From the NCBI GenBank assembly GCA_019635695.1, contig JAHBYZ010000001.1, forward strand, positions 248,001 through 312,000: a stretch of DNA of 64,000 nt, read 5' to 3'. The DNA is from Rhizobiaceae bacterium. GTDB taxonomy: Bacteria; Pseudomonadota; Alphaproteobacteria; Rhizobiales; Rhizobiaceae. Below, piece after piece: positions 55,324-63,924 of this stretch. Within the stretch, counting starts at the first letter, position 1. Every line of letters begins with the position of its first letter. The notes beneath the pieces are model-generated. The model was not told where the DNA came from. It searched no databases and saw only the letters and a list, made by a program, of their open reading frames with translations. A program made the translations under genes and the position numbers.

Positions 55324-58300
55324 ATGACCTCGATTGTTTCCTCCCTGTCCGTCAACCAGATCCGGTCGATGTCGACCGCCACGATTGCCGCCCTCAACGC
55401 CGAAGACGTGGAGGCGATGACCACCGCCCAGGTCGGGGCCCTGAGCGCGAACCAGATCGCCGCTCTCGACACCGAGGATTTCGAGGCGATGAGCGACGAC
55501 CAGCTCGGCGCCCTGTCCAGCAACGCGATGAAGGGTCTTACGGTCGATCAGCTGGCTGCGCTCGATGCGTCCAAGATGGAAGCCTTCAGCAAGGCGCAGA
55601 TTGCCGCGCTCAGCGCGTCACAGACGGATGCCCTCTCCACCGACCAGATCGAGGCGCTGGATGCGGACCATATCAGCGGCATGAGCGCGGCGCAGCTGGG
55701 CACCATCGACGCAGATGAGATCGCGACCTTCACGGCCGAGGAAGTCGGGGCGATCAACGCCAAGGCGTTCGCCGCCCTGTCCACCGACGCGATCGCCGCG
55801 CTGAGCACCGACCAGCTCGCCGAAGTGACGACCGCCCAGGTCGCCGCGATGACCACGGATCAGGTCGCCGCGCTGACGACCGACCAGATCGCCGAACTTT
55901 CGACCGACCAGGTTTCTGCCATGACCGCCAAGCAGGTCGCGGCGCTGACCGAGGACCAGATCGGCGCGCTCACGACCGACCAGATCGGCGCGCTGAGCGC
56001 CAAGACCGTGGCCGGGCTGACCGCCGACCAGGTCGGTGCTCTGTCCGCCGAGCAGCTCGGCGCGCTGAGCCCGAGCCAGATTGCCGGCATGAGCGCAACG
56101 CAGATGGCCGCGATCAGCGCCGACAACGTGGCAGAACTCTCCGAGGATCAGGTTGCCGCGATCAGCACCAAGGCGATTGGCGGCCTGACCACCGACGCCG
56201 TCGCGGCGCTGACGACCGACCAGATCGGCGCGCTCACCGCCGGCCAGGTCACGGCCCTGAAGGCGACGCAGGTCGCGGCGCTGACCGAGGACCAGATCGG
56301 CGCGCTGACCACCGCGCAGGTCGGCGGACTGGGCGCCGCGCAGGTGGCCGCGATGTCCACCGATCAGGTTGCCGCGCTGACCGAGGACCAGGTCGGCGCC
56401 CTCAGCACCAAGGCCGTTGCCGGCCTGACCGCCGGCCAGATCGGCGCCATGTCGACCGATCAGGTCGCAGCCTTCACCACCACGCAGGTCGCCGCGCTCA
56501 GCGCAACGCAACTCGGCGCACTCACCGAGGATCATGTCGCGGCGCTGACCGAGGACCAGATTGGCGCGCTCAGCACCAAGGCGATCGGTGGTCTGACGAC
56601 CGACCAGATCGGCGCGCTCACCACCGACCAGATCGGTGCGCTGAGCAACGCGCAGGTCGGTGCCCTCAAGGCCACGCAGGTCGCGGCGCTGTCCGAAGAC
56701 CAGATCGGCGCACTGACCACCGGCCAGGTCGGTGCAATGTCTTCCGCGCAGGTTTCGGCGCTCACGGCTGACCAGGTCGGTGCGCTGACCGAGGATCAGG
56801 TCGGCGCCTTCAGCACTAAGGCGGTTGCCGGTCTCGGCGCCACCCAGATCGGCGCGCTGAGCGAAGATCAGGTCGCAGCTCTCACCACCACTCAGGTCGG
56901 CGCCTTGAGCTCCGCGCAGGTCGCCCTGCTGTCCGAAGACCAGGTCGGCGCGCTCGGCGAGGACCAGGTCGCCGCCATCAGCACCAAGGCGATCGCCGGA
57001 CTCACGACGGCTCAGATCGGCGCGCTTTCCGAAGATCAGGTCGGCGCCATGACCAACGCCCAGATCGGCGCGATGAGCGCGACCCAGCTCGGCGCCATCA
57101 GCGCTGATGCTGTCGCCGGCTTCTCCACCGCCACGATCGCGGCGATCAACAGCAAGTCGATCTCCGGCCTGTCGACCGACGTCATCGCGGCTCTGACCGA
57201 AGACCAGGTCGGCGCTCTGACGGTCGGACAGATGGCTGCCTTGACCACTGACCAGATCGGCGCCTTCACAGAGGACCAGATCGGTGCGCTGTCGAACGCG
57301 CAGGTCGGCGCCCTGCGCACCAACCAGATCGCCGCGCTCACGACCGACCAGATCGGTGCTATGACCACCGGACAGATCGGTGCGCTGGCGGCCAAGACCA
57401 TCGCCGGCATGACCACCACCCAGATCGGTGCGCTGACGACCGACCACATCGGCGCGCTCAGCAATTCGCAGGTCGCTGCCCTGACGGCGGCGCATATCGG
57501 CGCGCTCAGCGAGGACCAGCTCGGAGCCCTGACAACCGGCCAGGTCGGCGCGATGAGCGCTACGCAGATCGGTGCGCTTGACGCCGACGCGGTGGCAGCC
57601 CTGGCTGATGGCGCTATCGGAGCAATCAACGCCAAGGCGATCGGCTCGCTGTCGACCACCGCCTTCGCCGCGCTTACAACCGACCAGATAGGCGAACTGA
57701 CGACGGCCCAGGTGGCTGGCCTGAAGACGACCCAGATCGCTGTGATGACCGAGGATCAGATCGGTGCGCTGACGACCGATCAGGTCGGCGCGATGAGCGG
57801 CGCGCAGGTGGCCGCCTTCACCACCGATCAGGTTGAGGCGCTGACTGCCGACCACATCGGTGCACTGAGCAGCAAGGGCGTGTCCGGCCTGACTGCGGCC
57901 CAGATCGACGCGATGAGCGCCGATCAGATCGAAGCTTTCACCGAGACGCAGATGGCCGCGATGAGCGCGACGCAGGTCGGTGCGCTCGATGCGACCGACA
58001 TCGAGTCCTTCACCGAGGCCGAGATAGCCGCGATCGCCACCAAGACGATCTCGGCGCTGTCAACCGATACGATCGCGGCGCTGAGCACCGACCAGGTCGG
58101 CGCGCTGACGACCGGCCAGATCGCGGCGCTCACGCTGACGCAGGTCGCGGCGCTGACCGAAGACCAGATCGGCGCCCTGTCTGAAGACCAGATGGGCGCG
58201 CTGACCTCGAAGCAGATCGCTGCCTTCACGACGGACCAGATCGGGGCTCTGACCGAGGATCAGGTTGGCGCGCTGACTGCCTCGCAGGTCACCGGTCTGA

Positions 58301-59811
58301 CCGCAACGCAGATCGGCGCCATGAGCGAGGACCAGATCGGCGCGCTGACGGCGACGCAGATCGGCGCGATGAGCGCCACGCAGATGGGTGCGTTCGACGC
58401 TGATGCGGTCGCCGGCTTCACCGAGGATGCGATCGCAGCGATCGCCACCAAGGCGATCTCCGGCCTGTCCACCGATGCCATCGCCGGTCTCTCCGAGGAT
58501 CAGCTCGGCGCGCTGACCACCGGCCAGATCGCGGCATTGAGCAACACGCAGATTGCCGCCTTTACCACGGACCAGGTCGCGGCGCTGACCGAGGACCAGA
58601 TCGGTGCGATCACGTCCAAGCAGATCGCGGCGCTCACCACCGACCAGATCGGCGCCCTGACTGAGGATCAGGTGAGCGCGCTGAGTGCGTCGCAGGTCAC
58701 CGGCCTCACCGCGACCCAGATCGGCGCGATGACCGAGGACCAGATCGGCGCGCTGACCGAGACGCAGGTTGGCGCGCTGAGCGCGGTGCAGATTGGCGCG
58801 ATCGACGCTGATGCCATAGCCGGCTTCTCCGAGGATCTTATCGCCGCGATCAGCACCAAGGCCATCAGCGGTCTCGCTGACCAGACGGTTCGCGACCTGA
58901 GCGAAGATCAGGTCGGCGCCCTCACGACGGGTCAGATCGCGGCCATGAAGGTGTCGCAGGTGGCGCAGTTCACCGCCGCGCAGATCGGGGCGCTGAGCAC
59001 CGATCAGGTAGCGGCGCTGAGCAACACGCAGGTCGCCGGCATGGGTGGCGATCAGATTGCATCGTTCAGCGAGGACCAGATCGCGGCACTGACGGTCAAG
59101 GCGGTTACCGGGCTAACGACGCACCACATCGAGAGCATGTCGACCGACCAGATCGGTGCGCTGACGACCACGCAGGTGGCCGCGTTGAGCACGGCTCAGG
59201 TTGGGGCGATCGACGCTGACCTCGTCGCCGGCTTCACCGAGGACCAGATTGCCGCGCTGAGCAGCAAGGGTATTGCGGGTCTTTCGACCGACAGCATCGC
59301 CGCCCTGAGCACCGACCAGCTTGGCGCGCTGACCACCGGCCAGATCGCGGCGCTCACCGTGACCCAGGTGGCGGCCTTTACCGAAGACCAGATCGGTGGC
59401 CTGACCGAGGGTCAGTTCGGCGCGCTGACGACGAAGCAGGTCGCCGGCCTGACGTCGGACCAGATCGCGGCGGTCACGCTCGACCAGATCGGTGCCATGT
59501 CGAACGCTCAGGTCGGCGCGCTGACGGCTGACCAGATCGATGCGATGAGCGCCGACCAGATCGAGGCCTTCAGCGATACCCAGACGGCGGCGCTGAGCTC
59601 GGCCCAGATTGCCGCCATGACGATGGAAGACCTCGAGGCGTTCTCCGAAGAGGACATCGCCGCGATCAACACCAAGGCCATATCCGGCCTGTCCGCCGAT
59701 GACATTGCGGGCCTGAGCGGCGACCAGGTGCAGGCCTTCACCACCACGCAGATTCAGGCGATGAGCGACACCCAGGTCGCCGCGATCATCGCCGCCTACC
59801 AGGCGGTGTGA
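55324..59811 (+). CDS. Giant octapeptide-repeat protein of unknown function
   Basis: A 1495-residue protein: 8 N-terminal residues (MTSIVSSL), exactly 185 consecutive octads without insertion or deletion, then IAAYQAV. The octad consensus is [ST]-x-[DT]-Q-[IV]-[GA]-A-[LM]. It has no Cys or Trp, one Pro and one Tyr; acidic residues are abundant and Lys/Arg scarce. No signal peptide, lipobox, membrane helix or RTX nonapeptide is visible. Hydrophobic residues at octad positions 5 and 8, and a Ser/Thr-x-x-Gln capping pattern at 1-4, suggest a string of short helices in a solenoid, though a beta-solenoid is not excluded. Similar [ST]xxQ[IV] repeats exist as uncharacterised proteins in alphaproteobacteria, as far as I recall; I know no function. 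The ATG at 55324 has GAAGG upstream; a GTG at 55276 is less likely. Adhesin, surface-layer or scaffold roles are speculation. Confidence 0.9.
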   Translation: MTSIVSSLSVNQIRSMSTATIAALNAEDVEAMTTAQVGALSANQIAALDTEDFEAMSDDQLGALSSNAMKGLTVDQLAALDASKMEAFSKAQIAALSASQTDALSTDQIEALDADHISGMSAAQLGTIDADEIATFTAEEVGAINAKAFAALSTDAIAALSTDQLAEVTTAQVAAMTTDQVAALTTDQIAELSTDQVSAMTAKQVAALTEDQIGALTTDQIGALSAKTVAGLTADQVGALSAEQLGALSPSQIAGMSATQMAAISADNVAELSEDQVAAISTKAIGGLTTDAVAALTTDQIGALTAGQVTALKATQVAALTEDQIGALTTAQVGGLGAAQVAAMSTDQVAALTEDQVGALSTKAVAGLTAGQIGAMSTDQVAAFTTTQVAALSATQLGALTEDHVAALTEDQIGALSTKAIGGLTTDQIGALTTDQIGALSNAQVGALKATQVAALSEDQIGALTTGQVGAMSSAQVSALTADQVGALTEDQVGAFSTKAVAGLGATQIGALSEDQVAALTTTQVGALSSAQVALLSEDQVGALGEDQVAAISTKAIAGLTTAQIGALSEDQVGAMTNAQIGAMSATQLGAISADAVAGFSTATIAAINSKSISGLSTDVIAALTEDQVGALTVGQMAALTTDQIGAFTEDQIGALSNAQVGALRTNQIAALTTDQIGAMTTGQIGALAAKTIAGMTTTQIGALTTDHIGALSNSQVAALTAAHIGALSEDQLGALTTGQVGAMSATQIGALDADAVAALADGAIGAINAKAIGSLSTTAFAALTTDQIGELTTAQVAGLKTTQIAVMTEDQIGALTTDQVGAMSGAQVAAFTTDQVEALTADHIGALSSKGVSGLTAAQIDAMSADQIEAFTETQMAAMSATQVGALDATDIESFTEAEIAAIATKTISALSTDTIAALSTDQVGALTTGQIAALTLTQVAALTEDQIGALSEDQMGALTSKQIAAFTTDQIGALTEDQVGALTASQVTGLTATQIGAMSEDQIGALTATQIGAMSATQMGAFDADAVAGFTEDAIAAIATKAISGLSTDAIAGLSEDQLGALTTGQIAALSNTQIAAFTTDQVAALTEDQIGAITSKQIAALTTDQIGALTEDQVSALSASQVTGLTATQIGAMTEDQIGALTETQVGALSAVQIGAIDADAIAGFSEDLIAAISTKAISGLADQTVRDLSEDQVGALTTGQIAAMKVSQVAQFTAAQIGALSTDQVAALSNTQVAGMGGDQIASFSEDQIAALTVKAVTGLTTHHIESMSTDQIGALTTTQVAALSTAQVGAIDADLVAGFTEDQIAALSSKGIAGLSTDSIAALSTDQLGALTTGQIAALTVTQVAAFTEDQIGGLTEGQFGALTTKQVAGLTSDQIAAVTLDQIGAMSNAQVGALTADQIDAMSADQIEAFSDTQTAALSSAQIAAMTMEDLEAFSEEDIAAINTKAISGLSADDIAGLSGDQVQAFTTTQIQAMSDTQVAAIIAAYQAV
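55348..59787 (+). repeat. 185 tandem 24-bp (8-residue) repeats with a 408-bp super-repeat
   Basis: The array begins at codon 9 and is in perfect octad register to codon 1488. Marker octads with Lys at position 3 (type [ANST]-x-K-x-[IV]-x-[AG]-L) occur at octads 18, 28, 35, 45, 52, 62, 69, 76, 86, 96, 106, 113, 120, 130, 137, 147, 157, 164, 171 and 181, so steps are only 7 or 10. The 17-octad sum gives super-repeats starting at octads 1, 18, 35 and 52, one longer block of 27 octads from 69, then 96, 113, 130, 147, 164 and a partial one at 181. Blocks 113-129 and 130-146 are the most alike. Confidence 0.92.
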
Positions 59812-59847
59812 CGATAGAAGGCGCGGCAGCGGCCGCGCCACGAACCG

Positions 59848-59888
59848 AAACGGCGGGCGCCCGGCTGGGCGCCCGCCGTTTCCGTTTT
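59848..59888 (+). terminator. Intrinsic terminator of the repeat gene
   Basis: A perfect 15-bp stem (AAACGGCGGGCGCCC paired with its complement, loop GGCT) at 59848-59881 is followed by CCGTTTT. Another shorter GC-rich hairpin lies just before it at about 59820-59839. It separates the repeat gene from the convergent TRAP genes. Confidence 0.85.
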
Positions 59889-59913
59889 GGATCCGTGCAG
59901 CCCGCCGCTGCGG

Positions 59914-61194
59914 CTATTGGATCAGCCCCGCCTGCCGCGGCAGCCAAAGCGTCAGTTCGGGGATGAAGGTGACCGCCGCAAGCGCCAGCAGCAGCGGTAC
60001 CAGCCAGGGCAGGATGGCCACGGTGGTTCGTTCAACCGACAGCCCGGATATTCGCGCCAGCACGAACAGCACCATGCCGAGCGGCGGGTGCAGCAGCCCG
60101 ACCATCAGGTTGAGGGTCATCAGCACTCCGAAATGCACCGGATCGATGCCCACCTTGGCGAGGATGGGCATGAGAACGGGGACGAGGATGCTGATCGAGG
60201 CGACCGGCTCCAGAAAACACCCGATTACGAGCAGCAGCAGGTTGATGAGGATCAGGATGATCCACGGGTTCGTGGTGATCGACAGCAGGCCTTCCGCGGC
60301 CGCTTCGGTGAGCCGCGTGGTTGTCAGCACCCAGCCGAACAGCGACGCGGCGGCCACGATGAGCAGCACCGCCGCAGTCGTCTCGATGGTGTCGAGCGTG
60401 ACCTTGTAGAGGCGTTTCCACGACAGCGAGCGGTAGAGAAGCAGGCCGAGCATGAGCGCCCAGGCGCAGGCCGCGACCGCGGCTTCCGTCGGCGTGAACC
60501 AGCCAAAGGTCATGCCGCCGATGATGATGATGGGCGTCATCAGTGCCGGCAATGCGGCGACCAGCGTCTGGCCGAGCACGCGCAGCCTGAACACCTGGTC
60601 GCGGCCCAGCCCGTGCCGGCGCGCATACCACCAGACGTAGAACATCATCAGCACCGTCATCACGATGCCGGGCAAGACGCCGCCGAGAAACAGCGCGCCG
60701 ATCGAAACGTTTGCCATCATGCCGTAGATCACGAAGGGCAGGGACGGCGGAAATATCGGCCCGAGCGTCGAGGAGGCGGCGGTGACGCCGACGGCGAATT
60801 CGGTCGAGTAGCCATGGTCGCGCATCGCCTTGATCTCGATGGTGCCCAGCCCCGCGGCGTCGGCGATGGCCGTGCCGGACATGCCGGCGAAGATGACCGA
60901 GCCGACGATGTTGACCTGCCCAAGGCCGCCGCGCATCCAGCCGACCACCGCGACCGCGAAGTCGTAGATGCGGTTGGTGATGCCGGCGGAGTTCATCAGG
61001 TTGCCGGCGAAGATGAAGAAGGGGACAGCCAGCAGCGGGAACGAGTCGATGCCGCCCGCCATGCGGTGCAGCACCACGAAGTCGGGTATGTGGGCGATGA
61101 AGTGCGTGTAGACCAGCGCCGACCCGGCCAGCGCGATGAAGACAGGGATGCCGGCGAGCAGCACGATGATGAAGATGAACAGCACTATGACCAT
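59914..61194 (-). CDS. dctM: TRAP transporter large permease (DctM)
   Basis: A 426-residue membrane protein with about 12 helices. It matches the DctM pattern: FIIVLLAGIPVFIALAGSAL at the start, VPFFIFAGNLMNSAGIT, and the signature region FAGMSGTAIADAAGLGTIEIKAM with PPSLPFVIYG later. It transports the ligand delivered by the periplasmic protein, driven by the sodium gradient. It lies 10 bases after dctQ and ends the operon. Confidence 0.95.
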   Translation of the reverse strand: MVIVLFIFIIVLLAGIPVFIALAGSALVYTHFIAHIPDFVVLHRMAGGIDSFPLLAVPFFIFAGNLMNSAGITNRIYDFAVAVVGWMRGGLGQVNIVGSVIFAGMSGTAIADAAGLGTIEIKAMRDHGYSTEFAVGVTAASSTLGPIFPPSLPFVIYGMMANVSIGALFLGGVLPGIVMTVLMMFYVWWYARRHGLGRDQVFRLRVLGQTLVAALPALMTPIIIIGGMTFGWFTPTEAAVAACAWALMLGLLLYRSLSWKRLYKVTLDTIETTAAVLLIVAAASLFGWVLTTTRLTEAAAEGLLSITTNPWIILILINLLLLVIGCFLEPVASISILVPVLMPILAKVGIDPVHFGVLMTLNLMVGLLHPPLGMVLFVLARISGLSVERTTVAILPWLVPLLLALAAVTFIPELTLWLPRQAGLIQ

Positions 61195-61204
61195 GGCGGG
61201 GTCC

Positions 61205-61756
61205 TCACTCGGCCGGGGCCTGCGGGCGGCGGAAGCCCGTGCGGGCGGCGCGCCAGAAGACCTGCGCCTGCCGGATGGTCATCAGGAAACAGCCGATGGC
61301 GATGCCGCCGTAGACGAGCGACATCGGCCAGTCGACCACGGTCATGTAGAGCTTGTGCATACGCTCAGTGATGAGCACCGAGAACCAGGCGAGCAGCGCG
61401 ATGAACAGCAGCTTGGCCGCTTCGGCAAGGCCTACGACGATGCGCCGTGCCGGCCCGTCCCGCATCATGTTGGCGACGAGTTCGACCGAGATGTTGGTGT
61501 TGCGGCGCACCACCATCGCACCGCCGACGAAGACCAGCACCATCAGCAGGTAGCGCGCGATCTCTTCGGTCCAGGCGAGGCTGTCGTTCAGCACGTAGCG
61601 GGTGAAGAACTGCAGGAAGACGATCCCCGCGAGCCCCCAGAAGACGGCGATGGACAGCCAGTCTTCGATGTGGCGCTCGACGGTCACGTCCTCGTCGGTG
61701 GCCACGATCAGATGCACGTCGTCGGGCGGCTGCTGGCGCTCGGTGGCCTCGGGCAT
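61205..61756 (-). CDS. dctQ: TRAP transporter small permease (DctQ)
   Basis: A 183-residue protein with four membrane helices: IEDWLSIAVFWGLAGIVFLQ, LLMVLVFVGGAMVVRR, AAKLLFIALLAWFSVL and a last one before the basic tail. The typical small-subunit motif ARYLLMVLVFVGG with the conserved W-T-E-E before it is present. ATG at 61756 starts the compact protein; the longer open frame to 61810 would cover the intergenic hairpin. It pairs with dctM and dctP. Confidence 0.92.
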   Translation of the reverse strand: MPEATERQQPPDDVHLIVATDEDVTVERHIEDWLSIAVFWGLAGIVFLQFFTRYVLNDSLAWTEEIARYLLMVLVFVGGAMVVRRNTNISVELVANMMRDGPARRIVVGLAEAAKLLFIALLAWFSVLITERMHKLYMTVVDWPMSLVYGGIAIGCFLMTIRQAQVFWRAARTGFRRPQAPAE

Positions 61757-61797
61757 CGCTTGTTCTCCTGCGGAATCAGTACTGGCGCCTGAACGCG

Positions 61798-61825
61798 GCG
61801 GATGCCGCATTCGCGCGGCATCCGC
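61798..61825 (-). other. Hairpin between dctP and dctQ
   Basis: An 11-bp perfect stem (GCGGATGCCGC / GCGGCATCCGC, plus-strand reading) with a 6-base loop lies in the 94-base gap between the binding-protein and permease genes. In such operons this kind of hairpin stabilises the upstream message and lowers permease expression. Confidence 0.55.
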
Positions 61826-61850
61826 GGCACTTCAGGCCGGACGGGAGGGG

Positions 61851-62846
61851 TCAGCTCGCCGGGGCGAGCGCCTGGAGCGCGTCGTATTCGGCCCGCGACC
61901 AGCCGGCGCCCGACTCCGGATCGTTGTGCAGCGGCAACGCCGCGGCGCGGAACGCCTCGCGGTCGGGTTCCACAACGGTCTTGCCGAGCTTGCGGAACTC
62001 GTCGGCGAGCACCTGCTCCTTGTCGCGGATGGCGGTCGACGCGCGCACCGACGCCTCCCACAGGACTTCCGAGAACGTCTTCTTCTCGGCGTCGTCGAGC
62101 CCGCTCCACACGTGGCCGCCGACGATGGACAGCAGCGACTCCGTGATGTGGCCGGTCAGGCAGATGTGACTCTGCACCTCGTAGAATTTCTTGGCCATGA
62201 TCGTCGGCAGCGGGTTTTCCTGCCCGTCCACCGTGCCCTGCTGGAGCGCCAGGTAGACCTCGGCGAAGGCGATCGGCGTGGCGTTGGCGCCGACCGATTT
62301 GGTGAACATCAGGAACAGCGGCGCCGGCGGTACGCGCAGCTTCATGCCGCGCATGTCCTCGGGCTTGTTGATGGCCCGGTTGGCGGTCACGTGGCGCGAT
62401 CCGTAATAGGTGAGCGCGTTGACCTTGTGGCTGGTCGCGGACTCGTAGCCGGCCGCGATCTGCGGGAACAGCGGCGAGTCGCGATAGGCCTGCCAGTGCT
62501 CATAGTTCTTCAGCACGTAGGGCGCGTTGGTGATGGCGATCGGCTTGTGGGTCGCGCCGGCGAAGGCGACACCGGTGTAGATGAGATCCACGGTGCCGAG
62601 CGCCAGGCCTTCGTTGATCTGGTTCTCGTTGCCGAGCTGCGAGGCCGGGAACACGTCGATCTCGTATTTCCCGCCGGTGCGCTTGGCGATCTCGCCCGCG
62701 GCCCAGACGGCCTCGGTGTGGTAGGGCTCGGCGGTCTCGTAGACATGCGCCCATTTGAGCTTCCGGGCCTGCGCCCTCAGCGGCGTGGCGGCGAAGGCGG
62801 CAAGGCCCGCGCCGGCGATCAGCACATTGCGTCGATTGATTGTCAT
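61851..62846 (-). CDS. dctP: TRAP transporter substrate-binding protein (DctP)
   Basis: A 331-residue periplasmic protein with a twin-arginine-like signal (INRRNVLIAGAGLAAFAA, cleavage after LRAQA). It has the DctP-family landmarks: VFPASQLGNENQINEGLALGT, the conserved Arg in GMKLRVPPAP that contacts a carboxylate, and VDGQENPLPTI. The ligand is probably an organic or sugar acid, not determinable from sequence. A strong GGGAGG ribosome site precedes ATG 62846. It is the first transporter gene after gntR. Confidence 0.92.
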   Translation of the reverse strand: MTINRRNVLIAGAGLAAFAATPLRAQARKLKWAHVYETAEPYHTEAVWAAGEIAKRTGGKYEIDVFPASQLGNENQINEGLALGTVDLIYTGVAFAGATHKPIAITNAPYVLKNYEHWQAYRDSPLFPQIAAGYESATSHKVNALTYYGSRHVTANRAINKPEDMRGMKLRVPPAPLFLMFTKSVGANATPIAFAEVYLALQQGTVDGQENPLPTIMAKKFYEVQSHICLTGHITESLLSIVGGHVWSGLDDAEKKTFSEVLWEASVRASTAIRDKEQVLADEFRKLGKTVVEPDREAFRAAALPLHNDPESGAGWSRAEYDALQALAPAS

Positions 62847-62931
62847 GGCGTTTCCTCCCTTGGAACACGACAAATCCGGACGGTGAAGCCGTCCCTTCCC
62901 GCCGCGCCCCTCCTGAGCGCCGCGGAATTCC

Positions 62932-63660
62932 TCACCTGCGCGCGTCGACGCGCGAAAGATCCTCCTCGAAGAAATCGGGGCTGAAGCGGGCGACGTCGTC
63001 CATGCCGAAGCGCAGCCCGTCTATATGCAGGCCCATCGCCTGCGCGGCCGCGTCGGCGTCGCGCCTTCGCACGGCTTCCAGGACAGCCGTATGTTCAGCC
63101 ACCACCCGCGCCATCCGTCCCTCCAGCGGCAAGGTCAGTCGGCGGAAGCGGTCGACCTGAAGCTTCACCTGCTTGACCACCGTCCAGACGCCGGGGAAGC
63201 GCCCGGCGGCGGCGACGGCCTCGTGAAACGCTTCGTCGGCGCGGTGGAAGCGCTCGCGGTCGCCGCCGTCGGCGAACTCGCCCATCCGCGCGATGATCGC
63301 GTCGAGCTCGATGATCTGGCTTTTCGACGCATGCTGAACCGCCGCCCGCACCGCCATCTGCTCCAGCGCGCAGCGAATGGCGATCGCCTCGGGCAGGGCG
63401 GCGAGCGGGATGCGCGACACGTAGGTGCCCGACTTTGAAACGACATCGACCAGCCCCTCATCGGCCAGGCGCAGGATCGCCTCGCGCACCGGCGTCCTGC
63501 TGACGCCGTTCTGCGCCGCCAGTTCCTTCTCGTTGAGCTGTGAGCCCGGCTCGCGCCGCAGCGACAGGATCTCGTCGCGCAGGATCGAATGAACCAGCGT
63601 CGCCGCCGTGAGCGTTCGCGATCGTTCCTTTGCGGTGTCCGGAAGGGTGGTCATGCCCAT
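62932..63660 (-). CDS. GntR-family regulator (FCD/FadR type)
   Basis: A 242-residue transcription factor. The N-terminal winged helix (residues about 20-85) contains LNEKELAAQNGVSRTPVREAILRLADEGLV, the GntR helix-turn-helix; the C-terminal FCD domain has the metal and ligand residues in DEAFHEAVAAAG, EHTAVLEAV and a late MGLHIDGL. It lies 85 bases before dctP on the same strand and probably controls the TRAP operon and itself in response to the transported acid. Confidence 0.93.
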   Translation of the reverse strand: MGMTTLPDTAKERSRTLTAATLVHSILRDEILSLRREPGSQLNEKELAAQNGVSRTPVREAILRLADEGLVDVVSKSGTYVSRIPLAALPEAIAIRCALEQMAVRAAVQHASKSQIIELDAIIARMGEFADGGDRERFHRADEAFHEAVAAAGRFPGVWTVVKQVKLQVDRFRRLTLPLEGRMARVVAEHTAVLEAVRRRDADAAAQAMGLHIDGLRFGMDDVARFSPDFFEEDLSRVDARR

Positions 63661-63670
63661 CTCATATGAG

Positions 63671-63707
63671 TCATATACCTAATATATATGATGCGTGCGA
63701 CTGTCCA
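63671..63707 (-). promoter_or_regulatory. gntR-TRAP promoter with overlapping palindromic operator
   Basis: On the minus strand, TGGACA (63702-63707) and TATTAG (63679-63684) are spaced by exactly 17 bases and start 18 bases before the gntR start codon. A palindrome TCATATA-N7-TATATGA (63671-63691) covers the -10, and another TCATATGA lies next to it at 63662-63669. This is a good candidate for autoregulation by the GntR protein. Between 63708 and the tRNA gene at 63925 I see no other gene. Confidence 0.65.
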
Positions 63708-63924
63708 GCGTGCCGCGAACGGGACGAAAGTCGCCGCACACGACGCGGCGCGTTTGACACCCTCGGATCCACGTCGCGTATGTTGGCGTTGTTGCAGCGG
63801 ATGGAGCCGGCGTGGATTGCGACCGGGATGGCGCGGCGCAAAGCAACTATCTGCGCTTCTTTCGCGAAACGGTGCGGGAGCTATTTCGGGGAAACCGCGA
63901 AGGGCCGGGAACCCTTGGAAAGAC

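Noticed and set aside
55618..57855. Long antisense open frame (745 residues) across the repeat gene
   Set aside because: It is a by-product of the 24-bp repeat, which lacks stops on the opposite strand; its product is a Gly/Arg/Asp-rich low-complexity sequence with no start signals.
55348..59787. CRISPR array or RTX toxin as explanation of the repeats
   Set aside because: The repeats are coding, have no unique spacers, and lack the GGxGxDxUx nonapeptide of RTX proteins.
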